Positions 8,447 to 15,930 of a stretch of DNA of 16,440 nucleotides are shown in pieces. Source of the DNA: Zygnema cylindricum (Eukaryota > Streptophyta > Zygnematophyceae > Zygnematales > Zygnemataceae); the NCBI GenBank assembly GCA_037447655.1, contig JBBHKE010001699.1:1-16440 (forward strand), in the 5' to 3' direction. The position numbers and the translations under genes are program-made. The notes under the pieces were generated by a model that saw only the letters and a program-made list of their open reading frames with translations, had not been told where the DNA came from and did no database searches. Positions within the stretch are counted from its first letter, which is position 1. The number at the start of each line of letters is the position of its first letter.

Positions 8447-8463
8447 GAGAGAGAGAGAGAGAG
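8447..8463 (+). repeat. (AG)n microsatellite
   Basis: A pure AG run of 17 bases lies at the inner end of copy B, where copies A and C have a CTCTA-type sequence instead. Confidence 0.9.
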
Positions 8464-8546
8464 TCACCATGGCTGTCGCCATAGTCAGAAAGAAATAGGC
8501 AGACAAACAAATAGATTGATAGATTGCCAAAATGTTGCCCTAAACC

Positions 8547-8603
8547 AGATTTCAACCTAGGTATGCGAATACTATATAGACGGTCACCTTAACCATTATG
8601 GCG
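8547..8603 (-). promoter_or_regulatory. tRNA-like A-box/B-box pair in copy B
   Basis: On the minus strand CGCCATAATGGTTAAGGTGACC (8603-8582) resembles a D-arm/A-box, and GGTTGAAATCT (8557-8547) resembles a B-box. The spacing fits a Pol III split promoter. The rest of a tRNA fold is missing. Confidence 0.5.
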
Positions 8604-9064
8604 TTGTCGAAAAGATACACATATTCAGTTCGCTATTTATTCAAAGTGCTATGAAAACGTCACTTTCATTAAAACATACCGAAATTGACAAACGACATCT
8701 ATAGTCAAACAGCGCTCGCTAACGTGAATCTAACCGTGTAAAATACATGATCGGACGGACGTCATCGCCCACGCCAAACCCGAATAAATCTTTGGTGGCT
8801 TTCAAACATAGTGGAGCGTTGTGCCATGTGGCACCACATCATTGAACGTCGGAAATGATAGGAGGAGGACTGATGGCTCCCAAGTTGACAAGTGTCAACC
8901 ATAAGGCCATGTTCTACAATGGCCGTACAAGAAGTACAATCGGCCACGGTACCTTCTTCTACTATACACCCTTTTGATTAGCCGAGGGTAGAGTATTAAG
9001 TAGTTGTGAGTAGGAGTTAAGGGACTTAGCGTGTTTGAGGCGCCTCTCTCCAAATGACCTTTTG

Positions 9065-9073
9065 TATTTATAG
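9065..9073 (-). promoter_or_regulatory. TATA box in copy B
   Basis: CTATAAATAC is read on the minus strand about 230 bp inside the proposed LTR, a normal place for a U3 promoter. Copy C has TTTATACA at the matching position; copy A has lost it. Confidence 0.5.
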
Positions 9074-9300
9074 GCCATCTTTGACCAGCCATAACTAACT
9101 ACTTAGAGGAGCAAATTCAGTGATTTTTTTTGCGTTTCACTCAAAGGAGTCTTGTACTCAGAGAGGTGAGGGTGGTTAGAATATTTGTGTGCCTGGGCGG
9201 CACTAATTCAGTGGAAAATTGAAAGGGTAAAATATTATCCTAGAGGCTTTACATAGGCTGCTTATTTTGTGGGTTAATGCAAACCACAAAATTTCAGGTA

Positions 9301-9610
9301 ATGGGCCCACCCTCTAGGGTGCCCATATTTAAGGATCATACTTTCTTTATTGGGAAATGATGATGGAGGGAGATTTTTTTGAGAAGCACTTATGGGGCAT
9401 AGTATCCGGGCAAATTTGATGCCCACCTCCACCTGGGTTTGGAGGAACACGTTTTACTGGCACCTCCGTCACAACAGCTGTTAAAACATCAGCCGCCATC
9501 ACGAACGATGACCAGGAAGGGGAGGAAATAATAATGGAAGGAGAAAAAGGAGGTGTTGCTTCTCGAGGGACTTCATTGCCAAGGATGATACCGATAGCTG
9601 CACCACAGCA
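9301..9610. other. Spacer between Copia-1 LTR copy B and Copia-2 gag
   Basis: The 5' LTR and primer-binding site of Copia-2 should lie here, but I recognise neither. No TGTTAAG or CTTAACA end like that of the 3' LTR is present. An inverted repeat (GGGC-CC-ACCCT / AGGGTGCCC) occupies about 9303-9324. Part may be unrecognised gag N-terminus. Confidence 0.4.
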
Positions 9611-10433
9611 ATGGTGACAAATTGTAAGACCGAACGGTCAGTATATGAAAATTGGAACTATAAGAACAAGGTGGCTAAGCTCTTAATTCTCAAAAGTGTA
9701 GTGAAGGGTATTGCCATTCCTCTTATGCATGTTACATCTTCCTCTCAGATTTGGGTATCTCTAGTAAAACAATATAAGAGTGGGTCATTGCAGCAGCAAC
9801 AACTGGCAAAAAATAAAATTTCAGCTTATACTTACCAGCGAAGAACTATGAATAATTATTGCAATGACTTATGAGCATTATTTGGAGAACTAGAGAGCGC
9901 ATGTAACTCATGGTCAGAGAGACAAAGAGTAAATACACTGATAATGAAACTACCTGAAGAGTATAAAATTATCGTTAATTGGTTGCATGATATAGGTGAT
10001 AGCAATTGGAATTCGGATGATATAGTGGGGATGATTTTAGTGAAAGAGAGTACCATTGAACTTAGGAGAGGAAGTTTGAGTGTTCAAACATTCGCTGCAG
10101 GATTTGATTGGCGGAAGCGTGATGGGAAAAAGGGAAAGGATCCGTATCAAAAATTTGGAGGAAAAAGACAAGGAGGTGGCAGATTTGATCGACAGGGGAG
10201 AGGAGCTCCTCGAGATGGATTATGTCACAACTGCAAATAACTGGGACATTATATGGCAGATTGTGTCAAGCTTGCGGATCTTTGACTGAAAGATGGACAA
10301 GGTTCCTCAAAAGATGGAGGAAAGAAAAAGTTTTTTTTGACTCAAGTTCATGACGAGGAAGAAGATCACGTAACCGAACCAGAAAAGGAGCTTGAGGAGC
10401 TTCTTGTTAAACTAAAAATCACTAAAAAACATG
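9611..10433 (+). pseudogene. Copia-2 gag pseudogene (capsid to zinc knuckle and spacer)
   Basis: This encodes a copia-type Gag, the RNA-packaging shell protein. One + frame runs throughout with three stops. Its blocks are ENWNYKNKVAKLLILKSVV, SSSQIWVSLVKQYKSGSLQQ, then ALFGELESACNSWSERQRVN, LIMKLPEEYKIIVNWL, a basic RKRDGKKGKD/GGGRFDRQGRG segment, and the zinc knuckle CHNCK-stop-LGHYMADC at about 10228-10270 (CX2CX4HX4C with all four ligands kept). The stops are TGA at 9872-9874, TAA inside the knuckle and TGA shortly after. The frame stays coding-like (acidic EEEDHVTEPEKELEELL) up to 10433, where LTR copy C begins. The true N-terminus is upstream or lost; the ATG at 9611 is only the first in this frame. 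Confidence 0.8.
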
Positions 10434-10634
10434 TGTTGATATTTGTGTATTTTCTAGGTCAGTAAATAGGATAGAAAAAGGTAGAGGCAGTCTGCCTCTA
10501 ACTCCCCTCTCCAAGCCCCCACACTTGTTGTAGTCACTATAGGCTGGATAGGGAGCTAGAGCCATGGCTGCCTAAGCTCTCTAGAGAAGACAAGGGGTAA
10601 ATTTGGTAGACTTACCAAAAGTTAGTTGACAGAC

Positions 10635-10703
10635 CCAGGATTTGATCCTGGTACCTGCCGTCTGTCAATCAATCATAGCCGATAGCTTTAACCGTTTAGT
10701 CTA
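10635..10703 (-). promoter_or_regulatory. tRNA-like A-box/B-box pair in copy C
   Basis: This is the best-preserved pair of the three copies. On the minus strand TAGACTAAACGGTTAAAGC (10703-10685) matches the D-arm pattern TAGCTCAGT-GGTTAGAGC. CCAGG-ATCAAAT-CCTGG (10651-10635) is a perfect 5-bp T-arm stem with a 7-nt loop. The starts of the A- and B-boxes are about 55 bp apart. Acceptor-stem pairing is absent, so it is tRNA-derived or tRNA-like, not a tRNA gene. Confidence 0.6.
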
Positions 10704-11094
10704 GCGCTAGTATTAAGACATATAAGGTTTGATAATTATTTAATTAGTTACACATAGAATTTATCATTTAACTAAAAATATATACGTAGTGCATAGATAC
10801 AGTTATAGATAGAACGGAGTACGGTTTAATGTATATGAAACGGATACCGACATTTGTTTTGAACACGAAACAAATACCGCGCACGTATTTATGGCGGCTA
10901 CGATCGAAAACTTGTTTTGATCAGAGGGCCGAAAAGGATGCCGAGATCGCGGAAGAAGATTTTGGCGGTTTGCGGTCATGGCCACATAGGATGACACGTG
11001 GCAAAATGATATTCGATCGCGGCATCTTTGAGGATTACGTGAACGAATCTGGAGATGACATGTGTCGATATTTTTGCCATGTCGTACGATGGCT

Positions 11095-11131
11095 GTACAG
11101 AAAGTACACCGGCACCTGTACTTTTCTGTAC
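11095..11131. repeat. GTAC-rich palindrome in copy C
   Basis: GTACAGAAAGTACA (11095-11108) pairs with TGTACTTTTCTGTAC (11117-11131), with one extra T bulged, around the loop CCGGCACC. Outer GTCGTAC (about 11081-11087) and GTACGAC (about 11128-11134) offer alternative pairing. The site corresponds to 399-435 in copy A. Confidence 0.8.
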
Positions 11132-11544
11132 GACACTCTAATTTGATTGATGCCGGACTTTAGTAGATAGAGTTTTGAGGGAGATAGGACTTAGAAAAAT
11201 TTGGCAGATAGGACCCTCTCTGTGAGAGAGCACCTTGTATAAATGGCTAACTTTGGGCAACCATAACTATCAATTTGCTTGACCATTTTTAGTGATTCTT
11301 TTTGCTGCGAACTATGCGGAGTCCACGCTACACAAAGGTGTCGCCAGTCAGAGTTTATTATCTGCCAAGGTAGCGGTATTTCTAAGGGAAATTCAAAGTG
11401 GGTTAATGTGTCCAAATCTCATATTCTAACTTTGCATTCTGTGGTGGAACTGAGCACACAGAAAGTGTTATTTCACAGGGGTGAATCTATATTGGGTTTC
11501 TGACTGTTAAGGGGTCAGTCATTTGGGTTCATATAAACTTGAAT

Positions 11545-12290
11545 TGGCACTATCTAGATTAGCTTCTTTTGGATATGCTTACTCTGAGGGCCAATGGAGG
11601 TCTCAGAGTTTCACAAATTGGGTGCCCGCGCATTTCGTGGCATTTTCGTTGGGTACGCTCAAAATTCCAAAGCGTACCGCATCTGTAGTCCTTCTCAAAA
11701 TCGCGTCATTACCACCAAAAAAGTAACTATCAACGAAACGCCACTTCTCCAAACCTTGTCTCGTACGCCCTTCCCTTCCCCTATTCCCCCATTATCCGAC
11801 TTTCCCTCCCTTACCCTCTTTGACCATCTTCCCTCAAAACTCCCCTTTCAATCTCTTCAGCCATCTGATCTCACCTATCTTACACCTTCCCACCCTTCTC
11901 CTTCTAATCCTCCCATGTTTTCTCCCTCATCATCTTCAAGTCCCCCTCCTCCTCCATCTTCTCGTACCCCTATTGTTTTCCCGACTGCTCCGATCACTCA
12001 TGCCAGCCTATCAGCTTCCCTTTCTCTTCATCCTATCACAAATACGGAAGATACTACCTCTTCTCTCACTCTTTATCAAGATGATCCTCTTTTTGACAGT
12101 TTTTCCCCCACAAATTTTTCCCATTCACCTCTTCGTAGGCCTTTTACTCCTCTTGATCCTTCACCTCTCGAGCTTGAGACTTCCCCTCTTCTTAAGCCCT
12201 CTCTTTTACCTCGCCGCAACCCCGCATGCCCTAGAGTTCCCCCCTCTCGGCTTATTACCTCCATAGGCCATGCCTCTCTTGCTTACGTTT
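11545..12290 (+). pseudogene. Copia-2 integrase C-terminal part and linker
   Basis: RLASFGYAYSEGQWRSQSF in one frame passes to KLGARAFRGIFVGYAQNSKA in the next. This fits the copia pattern FG..AYV....RSKxxPRAxxGIFxGY that follows the integrase core. VITTKKVTINET then matches the usual VTFDE-like end. A long Ser/Pro/Leu-rich linker (about 11745-12290) follows, typical in character of the variable region between copia integrase and RT. The frame from 11594 stays open to the stop at 12464-12466, so this is the longest uninterrupted piece of the element. Confidence 0.8.
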
Positions 12291-12299
12291 ACTCTACTG

Positions 12300-13080
12300 G
12301 GGCATATGCCTTTCTTGTTTCATCCCCTCTCTCTCTCAAAGCTGCCCTAAAACGTCGTGATGCCTCTCTTTGGAAAATTGCCGTCGATGTTGAATTCAAT
12401 GCCTTAATTTTCAAAAAAACATGGAATCTTGTTCCCCTTCCCCCAGGAAGAAAGGCAATCGGCTGAAAATGGGTTTTCTGTGTAAAACAAAAAACGGATA
12501 GATCTGTGGACAAATACAAAGCTCACTTGTTCGCGAAGGGCTTTTCCCAAATCGAAGGTATAAATTTCACTGAAACCTTGCTCTAGTTGCACTGTTGACG
12601 TCTTTCGGCGCTTTACTTTTTTTAGTTGCTGAACATGATTTCCATGTTCATCAGATGGATGTTAAGAATGCTTTTTTAAATAGGATCTTGTCCAAGGACA
12701 TTTTCATGCATGAGCCTGAGGACTTTATTTCTCCTGGATCTGAGCATCTAGTTTGCCGTATCATTAAAACAATCTATGGATTAAAGCAATCCCCCCATTG
12801 TATGGAACCATACCATAGATGCCATTATGAGGAAAGAAGGATTTTGCCCGAATTGATACAGATTTTAGCATTTACTCTCGCGGCTATGGAACCTCCTTGA
12901 TCATTGTTGCCATCTTTGTCGATAATCTACTTCTTGTTGATCCTTCCCTCTCTGAAATCTCTAATGTCAAATCTCTTTTTCAAACCCATTTTGACATGGC
13001 CGATCTAGGTGAGCTCACGTATTATTTGGGTATTCAAGTTTCTCGTAACCGCTCATCTCGCACCCTCTCCCTCTCTTAAG
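12300..13080 (+). pseudogene. Copia-2 reverse transcriptase pseudogene
   Basis: RT copies the element's RNA into DNA. The RT N-terminus SLWKIAVDVEFNALIFKKTW and NLVPLPPGRKAIG reaches TGA at 12464-12466, which replaces the Cys codon of the usual IGCKWVF. It goes on as KWVFCVKQKTDRSVDKYKAH and AKGFSQIEGINFTETL. After a frameshift, HQMDVKNAFLNR (catalytic Asp at 12658-12660), VCRIIKTIYGLKQSP and, after another shift, IIVAIFVDNLLL follow. The catalytic YVDD box is FVDN (12915-12926): the second Asp is Asn. MADLGELTYYLGIQVSRN closes the domain. Active-site loss, stops and shifts make it inactive. Confidence 0.88.
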
Positions 13081-13880
13081 AGACCTTTATCTCTGATCTT
13101 TTCGAACGCTTTGGAATGGCATAATGCTCCTCCCTTTCCACACCTTTGGATGCCAATGCCCCTTTCCTCCCTTCCACCGACTCCTTCTCTCCCCCTCCCT
13201 CTATGCCACTTACGGCTCGATGGTCGGGGCCTTTATGTACGCCATGCAACCCGGCCTGACATTGCTACAGGTGTCAGTAAACTCAGTAAATTCCTCCAAC
13301 GACCTTCTCTTGATCATCTTGCTGCAGCCAAACGTGTCTTTCGTTATCTACAGGGCACTAAAACTCTTTGTCTTACATATTCTTCCTCTTGCTCTAGTGC
13401 TCTTACGGGTTTTGTTGATTCAGATTGGGCACAAGATGAGCTTTTCCGCCGCTCCACAACTGGCTCGTGCTTCTTTTTGGGCAATGGTCATATCTTTTGG
13501 TCATACACAAAGCATCCTACCACGGCATGCTCCAGCACTGAGGTGGAATATATGGCCGCTTGTCACACCGCTAAGGAAGCTGTCTGGCTTCGGACTCTGC
13601 TTTCCAATCTTGGATTTCAGCCTTCAGCCCCTACTCCTATTTTTTCCAATTCCCATGGAGCCCTTGCTTTGATCGGCAACCTTGTTCACCACAAACGGAC
13701 AAACACATCGACATTTTGTATCATTACTCTCGGGAGCGGGTGGAAGATGGCACTCTCCAGTTTCCTTATGTCAAATCCGCCAACCAAGTGACCGATTATA
13801 TCACCAAAGCTCTTCATCGTCCTCACTTAGAGCAACACCGCCTCTCCTCTGGCCTTTGTCTTCCTTTTCCTCCTGGCTAA
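13081..13880 (+). pseudogene. Copia-2 RNase H and pol C-terminus
   Basis: RNase H removes the RNA strand during reverse transcription. After the thumb-like pieces (FISDLFERFGMA, YGSMVGAFMYA) the frame reads ATRPDIATGVSKLSKFLQR, AAKRVFRYLQGTKTLCLTY, then the RNase H core: FVDSDWA (first Asp), RRSTTGSCFFLG, SSTEVEYMAACHTAKEAVWL (catalytic Glu) and FSNSHGALAL, where the usual DN is SN, so a catalytic Asp is lost. A last frameshift near 13690 gives KHIDILYHYSRERVEDGTLQ and the usual copia tail ending PPG-stop at 13878-13880. Confidence 0.88.
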
Positions 13881-13920
13881 ATTTCCTTTGTTTTCATCTC
13901 AATCTGCTTTTAGTTTTCTC

Positions 13921-13931
13921 CTGAGGGGGGG
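13921..13931 (+). other. Polypurine tract of Copia-2
   Basis: TGAGGGGGGG lies directly before the TG of the 3' LTR and 41 bp after the pol stop, the standard place where plus-strand DNA synthesis is primed. Confidence 0.85.
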
Positions 13932-13997
13932 TGTTAAGGGTCATTTAGTGTCGGTTGACTTAATGTCACTTTTTGTACCGTTTGTACTTTTCATTTC

Positions 13998-14150
13998 ATG
14001 TGACGGTCCACTTTTGCCGCCCTACGTACAAGTTTTTTGGACGACTATCTTTTGGTCTTGTCCGTTCTTATCATTACATGCGTCGGTCCAGTCTTGTCCA
14101 TACGTACAAGTCTTTAGAGCGTCGGTCTAGTCTTGTCGCTTGACTTTACG
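13998..14150 (+). repeat. U3 subrepeats of Copia-2 LTR, 78/39 bp
   Basis: TACGTACAAG occurs at 14023 and 14101 (78 bp apart), each preceded by CGGTCCA and followed by a T-rich stretch. GCGTCGGTCYAGTCTTGTC occurs at 14080 and 14119 (39 bp apart, half of 78). Such tandem repeats upstream of the TATA box are common in LTR U3 regions and often act as enhancers; that role here is inference. Confidence 0.75.
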
Positions 14151-14213
14151 TCGTTTCTTAGTTCTTAATTATTTTTGTACATTGACGCCCTAAAGTCAAT
14201 TCTTTAGACTTTA

Positions 14214-14252
14214 GACTACATACATTAGAATGTCGACTACATACACTACAAT
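14214..14252 (+). repeat. 20-bp tandem duplication in LTR
   Basis: GACTACATACATTAGAATGT (from 14214) is followed 20 bp later by GACTACATACACTACAATCT (from 14234). Confidence 0.7.
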
Positions 14253-14375
14253 CTAATCGTAACGTCAATTAGGTAAATTCACGAACACATTAATTAGAAT
14301 CTAGACTAGGATTCTTCTTGTTACAGCGCATCATAGAGCGCTTAGACTCCATAGTAATTAGCATTGTGTATTTTG

Positions 14376-14382
14376 TATATAA
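14376..14382 (+). promoter_or_regulatory. TATA box of Copia-2 LTR
   Basis: TATATAA lies about 444 bp into the 625-bp LTR, downstream of the subrepeats. This would place transcription start near 14405-14415 and leave a short R-U5. Confidence 0.65.
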
Positions 14383-14556
14383 GTAACTCTTCTCATTTAA
14401 TGAAATCATCCCAAATACAAATCAATTTCTCTCTCCAATGTATTGATCTTTCTCTTGTGTACAATTTCATGGTTTCCGCCAATCCACCTACGGACTTTAA
14501 CTGTGAGAGGACGGGAACTGAATCTACGTTTCCCATTCTAATCTAAAAGCTTAACA

Positions 14557-14858
14557 CAGGAGGAGGAAGGGTGGGTTTAATAAATTTTGTGAGGAAGGGT
14601 TAAGTTGACAAGAGAAGAGGACCTCTAATATGGCTGTGCCTTATCGTTCCTCGAATAGAATTGTAGACAGTTTACCAAAAGTAGGCGAGGACGTAGTTCG
14701 CTCCATAAAACTCTAGTAAGAATTCACCACGTTTAAACATAAAAACTTATGACTATCTTTGTTCGTTGGAACCTGAAAGACTGTTGACGTACGTGAAACG
14801 TGCCGATCAGTAGTGGGATTTGTGGTAATATCCATAAATCTAGTAAAATTGAACCCGT
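14557..14858. other. Non-coding spacer right of Copia-2
   Basis: No gene or repeat recognised between the LTR and the SINE-like sequence. Confidence 0.4.
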
Positions 14859-15045
14859 TAGCCTTAACATCTCAACTGATGGCACACTGGTTAGTGCATT
14901 CACAACTTAAATAAAAGGTCTCAGGATCAAATCTTGGGTGGCCGCACCAGTCACACTGCTCACAATATCTTTCGGCAAGAATCAAGATAAAATTCAGCCC
15001 CTGGCCGAGGGGGGTTACGGTAGACATGACTAGAGTATACATTGG
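14859..15045 (+). mobile_element. tRNA-derived SINE-like sequence
   Basis: TGGCACACTGGTTAGTGC (from 14880) is an excellent tRNA D-arm/A-box match. GGATCAAATCT (14934-14944) is a good B-box 54 bp downstream, in a partly paired T-arm. A non-tRNA body with GGCCGAGGGGGGTTACGG follows. The 3' end is a guess: I see no clear A/T tail or target duplication. Confidence 0.5.
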
Positions 15046-15740
15046 GAAAGGATGTCAATATGTGGCTCACTAGAGTTTAGAGTTGGAAGAAGAAATAGAT
15101 GTAGACAATAGATGAGGCAGGTTTAAAGTAGCTTTGATTGGAATTATGAAGAAGTAGGAATTACAAGATTGAATTATCAAGTAGGAATTACAAGATTGTC
15201 ACTCTGGGCATTATCTAAATAAAGGTGGATTTCGCCTCCTATGACTAAATGTCTTATCTTTGTGATCTCTCTGTACAATGTGTTTGCTAAATAATCTAAA
15301 ACACCATTGCATAAACAAATTGCTGAAATGTGATATGAGAGAGATAAACTCTTCCTATGCTTTGCTCCCTATTTAAGCTTGTGCACTCGTATTCAATGAT
15401 AAATGTGTGCACACTTGTGGTTCAATGGCTACACGCCAAAATGTACAAAGTCAACCGTCAGTGGCCGCGTCCTGAGATTTGTCAGTTTTCCACGGAAAAC
15501 ATATGTCATAGAATCGTCCCAAGATTCCGTACGACTCGATCAGTCCGTCCGTATAATATCGGTGCTTTGATATCCGTACACAATATCAGTCGAGATCGGA
15601 ATAAAATCAACAAGGCGGTCACACTACCTTTGGGCGAAAATCAAGATAATACGTTACGTTACGTTTTATCTCGTATAAATGCCTGGGAAAAAATTGAAGG
15701 AGGCAGTGAATCCGTATTCTGGTAGGCTACACTGCAATAT
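15046..15740. other. Spacer with a 27-bp duplication
   Basis: At 15137-15199 AAGTAGGAATTACAAGATTG occurs twice, 27 bp apart (15152 and 15179). A short ACGTT triplet repeat lies at about 15652-15666. A 122-codon frame (15357-15725) resembles no family I know and is not called. Confidence 0.5.
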
Positions 15741-15930
15741 ATGAAAATTTGTGAAAACTCTTTGGCCATGCTTTGGTCAAAGTAATGATACTACCTTAAG
15801 AAAGGAGATTTGAAGGAGGGTATCTCCGACCAACGTCTCATTTTCGCTGGAAAGCAGTTGGAGGATAACTGTACTCTTACACATTCAGAAGGAGTCCACA
15901 CTTCTTTTGGTGCTCCGTCTTCTTGGAGGC
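15741..15930 (+). pseudogene. Polyubiquitin unit 1, degraded
   Basis: Ubiquitin is a 76-residue protein tag, encoded by plants as head-to-tail repeats. This unit starts at ATG 15741, where TTTGTGAAAACTCTT matches ubiquitin codons for FVKTL after a 2-base loss. The middle is shortened. From about 15810 the frame gives [18 protein letters not shown], against the family's [19 protein letters not shown], so two residues are gone. An 8-base deletion after the next codons (LADYN region) shifts the frame; in the new frame [16 protein letters not shown] runs directly into unit 2. The C-terminus is RLLGG, with Leu for Arg74. It is a pseudogene by several deletions. Confidence 0.85.

Larger units (their letters stand above)
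8395..9300 (-). mobile_element. Copy B of the ~1 kb LTR-like repeat, probable 5' LTR of Copia-1
   Basis: On the minus strand it shares ordered blocks with copies A and C: GTGGGTTAATG at its outer end (matching copy C at about 11399-11409), the TGCC/GGCA motif near 9205, GCAAAAAAAATC and GGTCAAAG near 9070-9130, a GTAC-rich segment near 8930, the tRNA-like boxes (8547-8603), and CAGCCATGG near 8470. It ends in CTTTTCAACA at 8395, and Copia-1 gag starts 71 bp later on the same strand. That position is why I interpret the family as an LTR. The first bases of the LTR are uncertain, because no second LTR of Copia-1 survives in the window for comparison. Confidence 0.6.
10434..11431 (-). mobile_element. 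Copy C of the ~1 kb LTR-like repeat, solo LTR inserted in Copia-2
   Basis: On the + strand it begins TGTTGATATT at 10434 and ends ATATTCTAAC near 11430; read on the minus strand this is GTTAGAATATGAG ... AATATCAACA, the usual TG...CA style of copia LTRs apart from a mutated first base. It aligns along its length with copy A in inverted orientation and with B in direct orientation. It replaces the protease region of Copia-2: gag similarity stops at 10433 and a patch resembling the domain before integrase resumes just after it. No clear 5-bp target duplication was found, so local deletion probably accompanied or followed insertion. Confidence 0.65.
11432..13880 (+). pseudogene. Copia-2 pol pseudogene (pre-integrase, IN C-terminus, RT, RNase H)
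   Basis: Pol fragments continue Copia-2 after LTR copy C. They are: a patch resembling the domain before integrase, STQKVLFHRGESILGF (about 11455-11501); the integrase C-terminal part from about 11545; a Pro/Ser-rich linker; reverse transcriptase (about 12300-13080); and RNase H to the stop at 13878-13880. The integrase core between about 11505 and 11545 is deleted. The coding track moves through all three frames with at least five shifts, so no polyprotein can be made. The final stop lies 41 bp before the polypurine tract, as expected for copia. Confidence 0.85.
13932..14556 (+). mobile_element. 3' LTR of Copia-2 (625 bp)
   Basis: It starts TGTTAAG at 13932 and ends CTTAACA at 14556, a perfect 7-bp terminal inverted repeat bounded by TG and CA. 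The polypurine tract is immediately upstream. It contains U3 subrepeats (13998-14150), a 20-bp duplication, and a TATA box at 14376-14382. No second copy is visible in the window, so age cannot be estimated here. The bases after it, CAGGA, would be the target duplication if the left copy were known. Confidence 0.85.

Noticed and set aside
9540-9610. Gag N-terminal extension of Copia-2 upstream of the ATG at 9611.
   Set aside because: The frame stays open for a short way but shows no copia gag N-terminal motif, so no start could be assigned.
10635-10703. A true tRNA gene on the minus strand.
   Set aside because: D-arm and T-arm are convincing, but no acceptor stem or anticodon arm can be formed at the right spacing.
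11820-12266. 148-codon Leu-rich frame overlapping the Copia-2 linker.
   Set aside because: Shadow of the Ser/Pro-rich linker in the pol frame.
15357-15725. 122-codon frame upstream of the ubiquitin remnant.
   Set aside because: No recognised domain and no clear promoter; codon pattern looks random, and length alone is weak evidence in this much non-coding DNA.
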